In this document: positions 10,901 through 22,607 of the stretch, piece by piece | How positions within the stretch are numbered: the stretch's first letter is position 1 | Layout: the number at the start of each line of letters is the position of its first letter | DNA from: Mrakia gelida | Lineage: Eukaryota > Basidiomycota > Tremellomycetes > Cystofilobasidiales > Mrakiaceae | Direction of reading: 5' to 3' | Assembly: GCA_024345305.1 (NCBI GenBank) | Contig: BRON01000024.1 | Location: 59,989-123,988, forward strand | Length of the DNA stretch: 64,000 bases | The notes under the pieces: generated by a model | What the model was told of the DNA's origin: nothing | Database searches by the model: none | Seen by the model: the letters and a program-made list of their open reading frames with translations, nothing else | Translations under genes and position numbers: made by a program

Positions 10901-11007
10901 CGGTACATTATGAGCGGGAGGAGAACACTGAGGGAGGAGAGGACGAGTGGAGTGAAGACGGCGGGTTGGTGGAGAAAGACGAAAAGGGGTACGAAGGAAG
11001 AGCTCAT
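7911..11007 (-). CDS. Membrane alpha/beta-hydrolase, 12 exons
   Basis: Predicted serine hydrolase anchored by N-terminal membrane spans (exon 1 holds about three hydrophobic segments, e.g. FTMAVLVGPVWLL). Exons on the minus strand: 10675-11007, 9842-10287, 9619-9758, 9390-9517, 9232-9318, 9038-9142, 8693-8927, 8594-8614, 8418-8511, 8279-about 8400, 8157-8214 and 7911-8055. Hydrolase landmarks appear in order: oxyanion region YFHGLGSG, HPLLVPIQPAISMH, nucleophile elbow TILSHSNGS, FVDPVSFCLWKG, DVCYNFVY, acid in FFLGGKDAIV and catalytic His in GVHGEVL. Intron 1 is enlarged by a solo LTR, and one intron (9143-9231) has a GC donor. Between 8418 and about 8390 the frame appears to shift by one base without usable splice sites, so either a small unusual intron or a disabling indel is present. 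Substrate unknown. Confidence 0.75.
10371..10600 (-). repeat. Solo Copia LTR with target duplication GATCA
   Basis: A 230-bp LTR of the same family as element A/B, read on the minus strand from TGTTGGAAGG to CAACAACA, with a TATATAA box. It is flanked by GATCA at 10366-10370 and 10601-10605, an intact 5-bp target-site duplication. No internal sequence remains, so LTR-LTR recombination removed it. It lies within intron 1 of the hydrolase gene, in the same orientation as that gene. Confidence 0.95.
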
Positions 11008-11989
11008 GGTGGTCGAGGGGGAGGGAGTGGAGTGGAAGAAAGAACTGGATCACTATTTATGAAACGTGGGTGGAGGTATGGAAGAAAGATGAAAGAAAGA
11101 GAGCAAGCTTGTGAATACGGAGGCGTGGCTCTTCATCCTTCTCCGCTCGTCCCCACCCAAAACGACGACCTTCCAAACTAAACTTTCTTGTTCCAGCGGA
11201 TCTTGCTTCGACCCTCCCTTCACCCTCTAGCGCAAAGGAACCCTCTCCCCTCTATTCGGTCGGCTTACGCTTCAACGACGAACTCCCCACGCATCCCTCT
11301 TCCGGCCCTCTTCGCCTTCGCCTTCGCCAATACAACCACATAAAAAGTCAGAAAAAAAAGAAAAAAGGGAGGTTCATGTTCTCAAAGAAGAAGAAAATAC
11401 TACGTCAGAAAAGAAAAAAAAAAGGAAACAAGAGAAAAAGTATACCGCTACTAGTAAAAAAAGCTCCCGCACGCACCCTCCTTCTTCGCCTTCGCCTTTG
11501 CCATTGGTCTTCTTCCTTTTTCTGTATGGTGGAGGAGTAGATCAGGAGGAGGACATGTCGCCCAGGCTCGACTTGAGCTGGGCTAGGATTGGAGGTGCGA
11601 AGCTCTGAGAAAGAGAAGACCAAAGTCTGAGCTTCAAAGAGGTGAGCTTCGTTCGTTCTCTCCCAACGAGTTAAACCACCCTTCCCGACCTGTCGGTCAC
11701 ACTCGCTACTTTGAGCTGAACTCCAGGAGGTCGCAGGAAAGGAGCAAAGACGAGTAGTCTTTCGCTCCCCTCGTGAGATGTATCTTCGCACGTTTGAGTT
11801 TCACAGCTCCTGATCTTCGACGTTTGCACGCTTTCCCACACTTTTCGACCCCTCTGCGCCTCTTCGGTCCTTAGCGAGAAAGGCAGATGGCATGCAGCCC
11901 TTGAATCGATCCGTTCATTCAGACCCGCTGTTCCAAGCTATCGGGAAGGTTCTTTTCTTCCCTTTTTGGCTAGCTCTTCCGAGCTATCT
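11008..11989. other. Intergenic, 5' flank of hydrolase gene
   Basis: Holds the divergent upstream regions of the hydrolase (minus) and the zinc-finger remnant (plus), a short run of CTTCGC repeats near 11306-11330 and A-rich stretches near 11340-11460. A 128-codon minus-strand frame (11405-11791) is low-complexity at its C-terminus and is not supported as a gene. Confidence 0.4.
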
Positions 11990-14080
11990 GGTCTCAATTT
12001 GTGGAATGTTCAAGAAGACATTTAGACCCACAACCGTGGAACTGGACCCCGCACGTCATTGAGTTTGAGCCCTCGAGACCTCTCTTCCATCCTCCTTTTG
12101 CTCATTGTAAGTCAAACAGCTCAAGCACACACAGTCAGCTTGCAATTCTGGTCCACCTGAGAACATGCCCATGCAGTACTGTGAGTCTCCTTATCAGTCG
12201 AAGGAGTAAGGCAAGAAGAGGAAGGGAATTCGGATTTTGATGGCCCGCTGCGATTGGAGAGCTACCAAGGCATGGTCCCTTCTTTTGAGAGCTCACTTTC
12301 TGACTCTGCCCTTCTCTTTGCTCAGTACATAGGTGCTATCTGCGACCGATCCTTCTCCCGCCCTCAACACCTCGTCGTTCGCTTCCACCTATTGTTCTCT
12401 TCCTCTCCGGGCTCTCTTTCGTTCCTGTCCGTCCCTGTTTGGCTTGTCTTCTCCTTCTCCTCCTCTTTCTTCCTCCACAGAGACACAATCGCATCCATAC
12501 GGGAGAAACTCCTTACAGTCAGTCTTTGCTCCTAGTAGGAGTAGCTTGAGGGACTCGAAGACTCCGGGAGAAGGAAGGCAATAGGCAACTGTGCGTGACC
12601 TCCACTGACCTTTCCCGTCTGTCCTTCAGAATGCCTCTCGTGTATAGACTCTTTCAAAGGGGCGTGAGTGCTCCACTATACTCAACACCATCTTCTTCGG
12701 CCGTAGGTCTATCCGAGACGGAAATTTGATGAAACGGTTTGGCCCGGGTTCGGTGGTTGGACAAGCTGACCTGCCTCTCTCTGATTCCTGTGGTCGTTCT
12801 ACTACAGTGACATGCTGAAGCTGCAGGAGACAGCCTCTGGGTCTTCTAAGCGGAAACCTAGCGGACGGAAACCAACACCGTTTGCGTCACCAGGAAAAGA
12901 CACAGAGGAAACGCGGGAAGATGGGCAGCGATTGACTACGCGTCAGTCAGGAGGCGTGCCTTTGAGGTTGGAGAAGTCAGAAATGGAGGAGTGTTGGCAC
13001 AACGATGACAGCCTTAGTGAGTGCTGGTAGATCTCTGAAGAGTTGGGCCTTTAAGTATTTAGAGTTGCGTCCAGAAGTAGACGGTGCTGAACCGTTGCGT
13101 GCATTTTTTGTCACCTCAACTTGGTTTCTTCAGACCTTCAATCTTCACCACTCCCTTCCCCCTCGGCGTCTACCTCTACCGTCATCGCTACTTCACCCCT
13201 TTCCTTCTTATATCCTCACACTATCAATCAAGCCCTCCATCCTTATCCTGATCCCATCACCACCCTCCCCTTCAATCCCTTCGCGACCGCCTTCTACGGC
13301 CCTTTCACATCGGCCTCCCTTTCTGAACTTCACCCTCTCAATCATCCTCCTCCTCTCTCGGCAGGCCCCAGGCTAGGAACGGTCTTCAATCCCGACATAC
13401 TTTGACAGTTAGGTGTCGTCTCTCCTGTCGCCGAGTTTGGCGCGTTCGGAGGAGGAGGAGGAGCAGGGGAAGACGGAATGCACTGGGATGGAGGGATAAA
13501 CCATTGTCTCTCCGAGGATCTTGCGATGTGGGAGGGCACCCTTTTATCGCCTCTGCCACCAGGAGCCCCTCCCACTACCGCGTTTACCAACTCCACCTCT
13601 GCACCCTTATCCATCTTCCCCACCCAACCCGCTTTCGACCCTCCCTCCTTCTTCAACCTCAACACGTTCCCTTTCAACCATTCCGCTTCCACATACACAA
13701 CCCCTCCCTCCGCTTCTTCGCTATCTACCATCCTCACTTGGAGGGATCCTATCCAAGACTACGCGTCCTCTTTCTACTCCTTCAATATCGCCATACTCTC
13801 AACCCTCCCACTCCTCAAAGGAACAGCCCCCGCACATGTTGAGAAACTACACTACCAATCCCATCTTCAACGCCACGTCAATCCTCACCTTGGAACCCCT
13901 CCTCCCCTCTACACTCCTCAAATCCCTCTCGGAATCCAAGAAGACGACCACCATCATTACTTCGAAAGAAGACTCGGGGGGAATCAGCTACAACCCGATT
14001 TTCTGAGCGTCCTCCCAATGACCATCTTTGAGAGGAGAAGTCTTAGGAAGGCGCTGGTCGAGGCAGAGATAACCTAGACG
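11990..14080 (+). pseudogene. C2H2 zinc-finger transcription factor, decayed
   Basis: Several short exons join into a C2H2-type DNA-binding region. GAICDRSFSRPQHL (near 12337-12378) splices to RHNRIHTGETPY (12481-12517), giving a classic finger plus HTGE linker, then KCLSCIDSFKGA (about 12632-12666) and a basic exon from about 12810. In the first finger the expected Cys of C-x2-C reads Gly (GAIC), and the second finger lacks the His pair. A Pro/Ser-rich C-terminal region (13130-14077) is typical of fungal activator domains, but an in-frame TGA near 13401-13406 interrupts it. The coding trace stops at 14077, only 25 bp before a truncated LTR. Most likely a dead gene that lost its 3' end. Confidence 0.55.
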
Positions 14081-14102
14081 GAGCAGTGAAGGGATAGGGA
14101 AG

Positions 14103-14258
14103 TGTTGGAACGGTGGCGACTCGCAGAGAAGTATCACGTAGTAGTTTAGCAACGCTTCTCGTTTGATCCTCGTGTCAGCAACCATTATTTGTAACCAACT
14201 TCTGCGTAAGCTACCTTCAGATCATGTGACCATTTACATAGTATATAAACCTTTCGAA
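14103..14258 (+). repeat. Truncated Copia LTR (5' 156 bp)
   Basis: Begins TGTTGGAACGG and follows the family consensus through the CATGTGA box and the TATATAAACCTTTCGA block, then stops matching. It shares the cgtgtcag subfamily variant with 10371-10600 and 40518-40595. Its 3' end is replaced by the Apd1-like coding remnant. Confidence 0.85.
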
Positions 14259-14920
14259 GTCCTTTTCTGTTTGTTCTTCTCGTTGTTTCTCTTTCCTTCG
14301 TATATTATGTCCCTGAAGCTGACCACCGACCTCTTTGTCTTCACTTCACTGTCCAGGTTCTCACAAGATTTGGGACAAGAAGTGTTCGTCTCGCGTCGCT
14401 CGGTTTTCGTTTCTCTCGACTGACCTCTGTTCGATTCGCCCCGAAAGGCGGAATCGCAGCTCTTCTACTCGAATCAGTTCTCACCTCCACCCTCACGCTT
14501 CACGACATCACCGTCGATACTACCGGATCCTCCTTTCACCACCTTCCTTCGTCTGAGGAGATCTCGACACTCTCGTCGGAAGAAAAGATCCAGAAGCTGC
14601 TTCACAGCGTTGGCGGCACTGGAGATGGGGGAGACGGGGAGAGCAAGGAGGTCGGTCTCTTCAGAACATCTCACTTGAGTGGGCACAAGTACTCGGGAGT
14701 CATGATTGTGCTTTTTTTTCCAACTCGACGCGTCTGCCGGGAAGGACTGATCGCCTGGAACTGACTTTCCTTCTCCCTCGTCCCTCCCTTTGGAGTTCGA
14801 CCTCGAGATTGCGTCGCCATCGTGGAGAAGACGATCTTGAAGGGCGAGATCCTGGCGGAACACTTGAGGGGAGGAGGAAACTTGACGAGGGAGAAAAGGA
14901 AGAGTTTGCTGGATTGGTAG
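14259..14920 (+). pseudogene. Apd1/Aim32-type thioredoxin-like ferredoxin, 5'-truncated
   Basis: Family: sucrase/ferredoxin-like proteins (Suc_Fer-like; yeast Apd1, Aim32), which bind a [2Fe-2S] cluster with Cys-x8-Cys and His-x3-His ligands. Seen here: SHKIWDKKC (14357-14383 joined to 14448 over a 64-bp intron), then GIAALLLESVLTSTLTLHD, then SHLSGHKYSGVMIV, which contains the H-x3-H pair, and after an intron the family-like end RDCVAIVEKTILKGEIL... SLLDW with TAG at 14918-14920. The expected N-terminal third is missing, the first cluster Cys falls at a poorly defined exon edge, and the conserved WYGRV stretch after the His pair is absent. With the LTR fragment ending exactly where the gene should begin, this is a truncated gene, probably not functional. 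Confidence 0.65.
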
Positions 14921-15958
14921 GATACGTAGGCTTAGAGATCGGTACGGTTGACTTGCCGTTCTAGAGTCCAGGAAAAGCGAAGAACGAAAGCGAAAGCAGA
15001 GTCGACGCGACGCGGAAAGACTAACTGCGAGTTATATGCCGACGGCGTCAAAATTGCGTCAAGTTGGAGTCATAGACTTACATAAGAAGCTGTCTTTTAA
15101 CCCAAGAAAAGTCGACTGCTGATAGCGCGACGAGGCTTTCGGATCGCGCGGGTGCAGCCACAGAAAGATGCGGTTTTCTGACGACGCGTGAGCCAAGAAC
15201 TGCTATCCTCCGAGACCCGCGGTCCTGTCTCGAAGATCTCTCTCGATTTAGAACACGCTGGGAATCAGCGCGTCCGGCGAGACAGCCAAAGCGAGCTCCC
15301 TCATGCTCCTCTTCTGCCTCTGCCGCTTCTGACCGCCGAAAAGCAGTCGAGTTGCGAGATTTCAATCTGCAGGAAAACCTTCTTAGACCAAAGCTGGGTC
15401 CTTTGCTTATCCAGAGAGAACGTTTTTCCACACCTCGAGGGCGGTTTAAAAGACGAAGGCCGTCGGCTTGAGTGCTTGGCAGATTTTGACCGCCATGCTT
15501 CGACGACCTCGAAGACGCCTGAGATATCCTCTGCCTGCCTAAAGGTCGAGGCTTCTGACGTGGAGCAGCATCAGAGACGATGGGTCTGCTGGGAAGTTTT
15601 TCTCCAGGGCGATCGAGGAAAGGGCGGTCGGCTGTTTTCAGCCCTCCAAACTCGTCACTTCCCCTCGCCTGAGGGATTTCTTTTATACCAACGCCAGCGC
15701 TCTCCACCGCTTGCGGCTTGGCCCTGGTCTCCCAATCTTGCCAAGGTCCTTGAAAAATGACCCCCTCGCTGCTGCATCCGGCTTCCTTCTCTCCAACCAC
15801 CACCTTCTGATTCTATCAGCAAGAAAAAACTATCGCTCCCTCGATTTCTCCTCCCTCCGCTCCTTCTGCTCCTTCGCCTCGGGTCCCATCTCGATCCAAC
15901 GCCCAAGCTCCAGCCAGCTTCCTCTTCCCCAACAACCACCTCCCTCGCCAACAACAAC
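14921..15958. other. Upstream region of the cation ATPase gene
   Basis: No supported gene, although both strands carry open frames of 190-241 codons (rejected below). From about 15780 to 15958 the plus strand becomes C/T-rich and runs into the ATPase start as CAACAACATGG, a typical fungal 5' leader. A CTCCCTC-rich segment near 15830-15870 may be part of the core promoter. Confidence 0.4.
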
Positions 15959-18900
15959 ATGGTTCCTCCTCCCGCCTTTGTGGCTCCTGCTCCTCCTCTC
16001 CCTGGACCAGCTCATACGACGGACGCCGAGCTCATCCTGCAAGCCCTCGAGTCCGACGCCCGTCTCGGTCTCTCGGATGCCAAAGCTGTCGAGCTCAAAG
16101 GCGTCTACGGACTCAACCAGATTAAACCTCCCGAGAAACCATCCGTGAGTCCATCCTTCCCTTTTCTAGGTCTTTGAATCTGGCAGGATCGAGAGAAGGT
16201 AGGAGAACTGAGAAGCGAGGAGAGCTGAACTCGACGTCCACTCCTGCCTCCCCCGCCTTTCAGCCTTGGAAACTCCTCGGTCGTCAGGTCGCCAATGCCA
16301 TGACGTGAGTCCTAGCCAACTCCTTTTACCTGAACATTCATTAAAATACTGATTTGATCCCTGTTCTCTCTGCTCAGCGTCGTTCTGCTCGCCTGTATGG
16401 CCGTCTCTGTGCGTCTTTCCTTTCCGGTCGTTCCTCCGAGACACCACCTCCCACACCTTTTCTGTCACAGTTCGGAACTCAGTCCTGGATCGAAGCTGGT
16501 GTCATCTTCGCCCTGGTCGTTCTCAACGTTTCAGGCCAGTACATTCCGATCTCAACCGCGTTCGGCGTACCGAGGCTGACCTTCTTCCTTCCTCTCGCTC
16601 ACCTTGCAGTCGGCTTCTTCCAAGAATGGAAAGCCGAGAAGACCGTCGCCGCTCTCGCTTCAGTTGGATCTCCCACCGCTACCGTCATCCGAAACGGAGG
16701 GGGCAAGGCTGGAAGTGATGGAGTAACCTCGACGATCGAGGTCGAAGACGTCGTGCCGTACGTTCTTTCTCCTCTTCCTTCTCGAAGAACTGTCAGCTTA
16801 CCATCTTTCTTGTACGTTATCCTCACAGCGGAGATATCATCATCCTCACCAACGGAGACGTCGTCCCCGCGGACGCACGAATTCTTCCCGAGTACATCTC
16901 TGCCCTTGAAACCGACGAGGCCCTCCTCACTGGAGAGTCCCTTCCCGTCTCCAAGAAGACCGCTGTCCTGACTGAGGTCGACTGCCCAGTTGGAGACAAA
17001 AAGAACATGGTCGGTTACCTTCTTTCTCATTGTTCTTCGCCGCAACAAGGAATCTGACTCTCGTTCCCTCGACGATCGACGCGTCTCGCAGGTCTTCGCC
17101 GGATCTCAAGTCACCAAGGGTCGAGCTCGTTGCGTCGTCGTCGCCACTGGAATGGGAACCGAGCTCGGAAAGATCGCCGAGGCCATGGAGAGGAAGGAGG
17201 TCGTGAAAATAACTGGATTTGCCGCTAAGTGGTACAAGTTCAAGGTCATCCTCGGAGTCGCCGGAACCACCCCTCTTCAGATCAAGCTCAACACCCTCGC
17301 CTACATCCTCCTCGGAGTCGCTCTTCTGCTCGCCTTCGTTGTGGTCGCCTCCACTGCTTTCACTGACGTTCCGATGTCCAGTTCGTTCTCTTCCCTTCTT
17401 CTCCGACCGCGTCGAACCCCTTTGCTCGACCTGACCTCCTCTTCCCCACCTTTTTTGCAGTGGCTACCTATGCCGTCGCTACTGCCGTCTCGATTCTTCC
17501 CACCTCTCTCATCGCCGTCGTCTCGCTCACACTCGCTACCGCCTCTCGAGAGCTCGCCGCCAAGAACGCTCTCGTCCGTCGAATGGACGCCATCGAGTCT
17601 TTGAGTGTTGTCACCGACATCTGCTCAGATAAGACTGGTACGATTACCGTAGGAAAGATGGGTCAGTCCGATTTTTATTTCCTGGTCTTGCAACTTTTCC
17701 TCGTCTTCGCGTTTCCAGCGAGCTCACTCCTCTCCTCTTTCTGTCTTGCAGTCGTCAAGAAAGCGTGGATCCCTGTCTCGACCGCGTTCCCTACGCAGGA
17801 ACAACGCGCGCAGATCGACATCGTCCGAGGTCAAGCTTACGCTGCCGAGAGCGGCTCCGAGTTCGTCCCTATCTCTCCTCCGTCACTCGGATCTTCACTA
17901 TCTCGCGCGTCTGACTCCCACCTCCTCCGTCAGCCCCTTCTACCCTCGAGGAATCGTCCGAGCTCTTTCTCGATCTCGAGTCCCCGGCCGATCTCAAACC
18001 ACCGACTCTGGAATCACTACTCTCTCGACGACATCCGAGGAGGAAGAGGACGACGACATCACCTCGGAGGACGTGATCCGACCCAGCGAGCTCGAGGACG
18101 CTTTCAAGAACCTCGTCCTCTGCTCCAGTCTCTGCAACATGGCCACCCTCAGCAAGGGGAAGGAGGACAGGTGGAACGCCGCCGGAGATGCTACAGGTTC
18201 GTTCGACCTCGCTCCGCCTTTGGCTTCTGATCTCTCGCGTTTGCTGACCCTTTCTCTCCTTCGTCCTCCTTTTCCATAGAAATTGCTCTCCAAGTCTTCG
18301 CTCACAAACTCGGTCACGGAAAGCCTCATCTCACCCACCCTAAGAAGCGATCCGCCGATGGAGATCACCTCGCCGCCGTCGAATCTCGAACGAGCGAGAA
18401 GGTTGGAGTCAAGAAGGTCGCGATGGACGGACACTACGAGATCGTCGTCGAGTACCCTTTCGACTCGTCGGTCAAGAGGATGAGCACTGTGAGAACTTCC
18501 CATTTTCCTCCTCCGTTGCGCGAAGCCCCGATCTGATCAAATCGTTTCCTTTCCTTTCCTCGTCTCTCAGGTCTGGAAGTACGAGGACTCCGAAGCCACC
18601 GAGAAGGCCGACATGTTGGCTCTCATGAAGGGAGCTGTCGAACGAATCCTCGACCGATGCACCTTCATCGGACTCAGCCCGGATACCCAAGTCAAGATCG
18701 ACGACGAGAAGCGAGAGGAGATCATCGCTCGGATGGACACCCTCGCCGCCGAAGGTCTTCGAGTTCTCGGTCTTGGTGCTCGAGTCATGCCTCGAGAGCA
18801 GGAGGATGAGGTGAGGGAGATGAAGAGAGACGATCTTGAGAAGGGATTCTGCTTCTTGGGTCTCGTTGGAATCTAGTGAGTCTCAAGTTTAGTTGTCGAG

Positions 18901-20914
18901 TCCGTTTGGAAGCATCAGACTGACGCGCATTATATCCTCTTCACGATCATCAGCGATCCTCCTCGACCTCAGTCTCGTGGTGCCGTTCTCGCCAGTCAGC
19001 AAGCTGGATTGACCGTTCGAATGCTCACTGGAGATCGTGAGTCTCCGCTCTCTCGACCTACTCCCCACTCTTCTCGAGCTCACCGTTCCTTCTCCTTTCC
19101 GTTTTCTTCCTCAGACCCCGCCACCGCCGCCGCCATCTCTCGCTCGGTCGGAATCCTCGACGCTACAGCTCCGAAGGGAGCCGTGATGACCGGAATGCAG
19201 TTCGACGCTCTCAGCGAGGAGGAGATCGACGCTCTTCCTTCCCTGCCCATCGTCGTCGCACGATGTGCTCCCGAGACCAAGGTCCGGATGGTCGAGGCTA
19301 TCCACCGACGAAACCTCGATGGCATGCGCTGCAGTTCTGTCATGACCGGTTCGTTTTTTTTTTTTCCCCTTCCAGACGTTTCTTTTTCTCCTCTTTCCTG
19401 ACTTTTCCTCGTCGCGTCGAACTGACTCACCTTCCTCTCTTCTTACTTTCAGGTGACGGTGTCAACGATTGCCCCGCTCTCAAGCGAGCTGATATCGGTT
19501 TCGCCATGGGACAGAATGGATCAGACGTGGCCAAGGGTGAGCTGGCTCGACGCGTTCGAAGTCCAGAACGAACTTTGACTGACGTCTTCGCTTCTAATCC
19601 CTTCTTCAGGTGCCGCCGACATCGTTCTCGCCGATGATAACTTCGTGAGTCGTCTACGTCATCGCGAGGCAGGAATTTAGACATCGAGCTGAATTGTCAT
19701 CTCCCTTCCCGCTTCCGTTCCTAAGGCCACCATCACTCGAGCTATCAAGAAGGGACGAGGAGTTCTGATGAACCTCCAGAAGTTCCTGCTCTTCCTTCTC
19801 TCTGGTAACATTGCCGAAGTCGTCGTTCTGGGTAAGTTTCGCTTTTTCCGCCGCCATCTGCGATGAGTCTTCGCCTGAACGCTCGAAACTGACTGGCGTC
19901 TCCTCCTCGCTCTCAGTCGTTGGACTCGCCTTCAAGGATCAAGATGGATACTCTGTCTACCCTATCAACCCCGTCACCGCTCTTTTCGGTGAGTTCCGCG
20001 TCTCCCGTTCCGCTTCCCGAAGTTGAACCTCACCTCCCTTCTTTCGCACCTCAGTCAACACCATCGCTGCTGGACCTCCTGCTCTTGCCCTTGGACTCGA
20101 GCAGACCGCTTCCGATGCCATGCTCAAGGGACCTACCTCGTTCAGGACCATTTTCACCCCAGGCTGGTGGGCTGAGTGAGTTTCAGGGTCGACGCGTCTC
20201 CTTCTCCTCCATCTTGAGCTGAACCTTCCCTTCTTTTTCCCTCAGTCTGTTCTTCTACGGATTCTTGATGGGAGGTCTTACGATCGTCAATTTCGTCATC
20301 GTCGTCTACGCTACCAACATCGTCGGCGGGAAAGGAGGTCAGTCCAATTCTCCGTCGTTGAATCCACCCCCCTTCGCGAGCTGACTCTGCCCTGTTCACT
20401 AGATCTCGGCTTCGGCTGCAACGATGGAGGATACGAACCGCGATGCGAGAACGTCTACCGAGGACGAGCCACCGGCTTCGCTACCCTGACTCTCGTCATC
20501 ATGCTTCACGCGTTCGAATGCAAGCATCTCGAACGAAGCATCTTCCAAATGTCCCTCTTCGACAACAAGATCCTCCTCTGGTCTTCCGGAATCTGTGCTC
20601 TCTCGGTCTTTCCCATCATCTACATCCCCGTCATCTCCGACTATGGTGAGCATCCTTCCTTTCCTCTCGGCTCCTTCTCGCCGACGACGCTGACTCACGC
20701 CTTCTTCTGCTTCCTTCTCTCAGTCTTCCAGCTCACCGGTATCGGGTGGGAGTGGGGACTCGTTGCCGCCGCCGTCATTGCTCAACTTGCCTCAACCGAG
20801 CTCTGGAAAGTCGGTCGACGATTTGTTAGCCGAAAGGACAACAAAGGCGGACCCGTGGTGACGGAGAAGGATCTGCCTCGATTCGACACCGTCAACGACG
20901 CAGAGAAGTTCTAA
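15959..20914 (+). CDS. P-type alkali-cation ATPase (ENA/ACU-like, type IID)
   Basis: Plasma-membrane-type P-ATPase expected to pump Na+ or K+; family placement rests on the IID-like motifs. Spliced exons: 15959-16144, 16264-16304, 16378-16408, 16471-16534, 16610-16757, 16829-17009, 17102-17380, 17461-17661, 17752-17860, 17934-18196, 18280-18488, 18571-18875, 18954-19036, 19115-19348, 19453-19536, 19610-19644, 19726-19831, 19917-19988, 20055-20175, 20246-20337, 20403-20645 and 20724-20914. Motifs in order: FQEWKAEKTVAAL, TNGDVVPADAR, the actuator loop DEALLTGESLPVSK, the phosphorylation site DICSDKTGTIT, the nucleotide-binding domain KGAVERILDRC, MLTGDHPATA, the hinge TGDGVNDCPALK, and DNFATITRAIKKGRG. 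About ten membrane spans and a basic tail follow. All junctions keep frame and no stop is seen. ENA versus ACU cannot be decided by eye. Confidence 0.9.
16535..16609 (+). other. GC-AG intron in the ATPase gene
   Basis: Removing this 75-bp segment (donor gccagt, CTGAC branch, TTGCAG acceptor) gives LVVLNVSVGFFQEWKAEKT, the spacing expected for the family. Retaining it adds 25 residues in frame between two conserved membrane/actuator elements. Confidence 0.6.
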
Positions 20915-21489
20915 TCTCGACTAGCCTTCTTGTCACTTCCGATCACCATACCCCTGCTCGATAGATAGTCATTTTCTCTCTTTTCATCACTGTATCTCTC
21001 CTGCCCACCCTCCCTTTGTACTTTCTCGCGTGCCTCGCTCTCGATCACCACCAAGCTTTTGTTTGCTCAGATACGTCATTTCTTGCTTCGACGTATAGAC
21101 ATGTCTGTTCGAAGGATCATCCAGCCTCGTTTTGGGAGTTCAGCGGATGTGCAGAGAGCAAAACGGGCGGCAGAAAGGACCATCGAATTCGGACGCGACT
21201 TCGTTTCAGCCCGACCTCAGCCCTAGACCTTTCGCTCGGTCAGCCAAGAACCTTCAGAATAGCTCTCCTCGCTGGAGCACACGCTGCATCCAGAGATCAA
21301 GCTGCTCTGACTTCGATTCGCTGCAGAATGGGACCTGCGACGCGCTGACGTTCCTTCCTGGACCTCCTTCCTTAAGTCGACAAACTCAACTCCTCAACAT
21401 CGCTCAAGCACCACTCACGCTAACTGTTTTCTTTTCCGTAAGCTTCCTTCGTCCTTCTTGCTTCCAATCGGAAGCAGCGACGTTTTCTG
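20915..21489. other. 3' flank of the ATPase gene
   Basis: Contains the ATPase 3' end. A plus-strand frame near 21102 (MSVRRIIQPRFG...) ends at a stop near 21230 and is not recognisable. Confidence 0.35.
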
Positions 21490-22607
21490 ACGACGCGATG
21501 AGTGTTTTGTCTTCTCAAAGAGCGCTTGGATCACTACTCGCTACCATCAGACCTTCATTGTCATGATCTGCTATCTCGGTAAGTCAGCCTTTACTCAGTC
21601 AACCCATGATGTTCGCTGATCTTTTCCACCCCTCCCTCCTCTGCGTTGCTGTTCATTCTCACTTCCCGCTGTCGCTGGGACCATCGCCATCCTGATGTTC
21701 CCGTCACCTCTGAGACTGCTCCAGGACTTTTGGTTGCCTTTTACGCCATTCAGTTTTTCTTGGCGTACGTGTCGCTCGATCTCGTTCCTTCAGTCCCCTT
21801 GCTCGAGCTGACTCGTCCCTCCCCACTTTGTTTTCGAGCAGCACTGGCAACCTACTCTGGTCCATCATCGCTCGAAACGTTGCTGGACAGACTAAGAAGG
21901 TGCGTATCATACCATTACTCCTGAGGATGTTGAAAAGGCGCTGACCCTTTCTGTTTCAACGTCAGGTCACTGCTCTCACGATGATGGTTTGTCGCGTCCT
22001 GTCCCACCGCTACCTTTCCCTCCCTCTCTGACGGCCCACTCTCTCCTCTTACAGTTCATCTCATACTCCATCGGCTGCATCATCGGTCCTCAAGTAAGTC
22101 CACCTGACTCCCGTCCCTCCGACGCGTCCACCGAAACTGTCTCCTCCCATCTTCCCCTCACAGGTGTTCCAAGCCCAAAGCCTTCCCCCGGTACTTCTCC
22201 GCTTGGGCTGCCCACCTCGCGCTCTATGCCGTCTTCATCACCTCTAGTATGATCGCGAGGTTGATCCTCATGAGGAGGAACGCTGAGAAGAGGAAAGCGG
22301 CGAGGGTCGCCGAGGATAGTGCTGAGGTGAGGGGCTGTTCTTGAGTTTCTTCATCAAGAGCGAAACACTGACGGAGTTGAAGTTGCGTTTCTGCAGGAGA
22401 ACGAGGTCATCGATCATTCAAGTAAACCTCGAGCGTTTCTTCCCTTTTCCGCGTTCGACGACGCGTCTGACACCTTCGCGTTTTGTTTTTGTAACAGACT
22501 CGTTCGCCGACTTGACTGATCGAACCAACCCTTCTTTCAGGTGTGTATACATCCTTTCCATCTCCCAGACTGACAAACCCTCCTTTTCTTCCCAGGTACG
22601 ACTACTG
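21490..22607 (+). pseudogene. MFS anion/allantoate permease (Dal5-type), decayed
   Basis: The C-terminal half of a Dal5-like major facilitator: SAWITTRYHQTFIVMICYL, VAGTIAILMFPVTSETAP, AIQFFLATGNLLWS, NVAGQTKKVTALTMMFISYS, CIIGPQVFQ, KAFPRYFSAWAAHLALY, and the family-typical tail FADLTDRTNPSFRYDY with TGA at 22605-22607. Damage: no N-terminal half is found; the acceptor before VAGTIAI lacks AG; and one extra C in the CCC run near 22172-22178 shifts VFQ out of frame with KAFPRYF. Exons are otherwise separated by 50-80-bp introns like those of neighbouring genes. It lies 0.6 kb behind the ATPase on the same strand. Not expected to encode a transporter. Confidence 0.75.

Noticed and set aside
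15078..15803. Overlapping open frames of 241 codons (minus) and 190 codons (plus) upstream of the ATPase gene
   Set aside because: Both strands are open over the same stretch, neither translation has a recognisable motif or host-like codon pattern, and C/G-rich DNA readily yields such frames.
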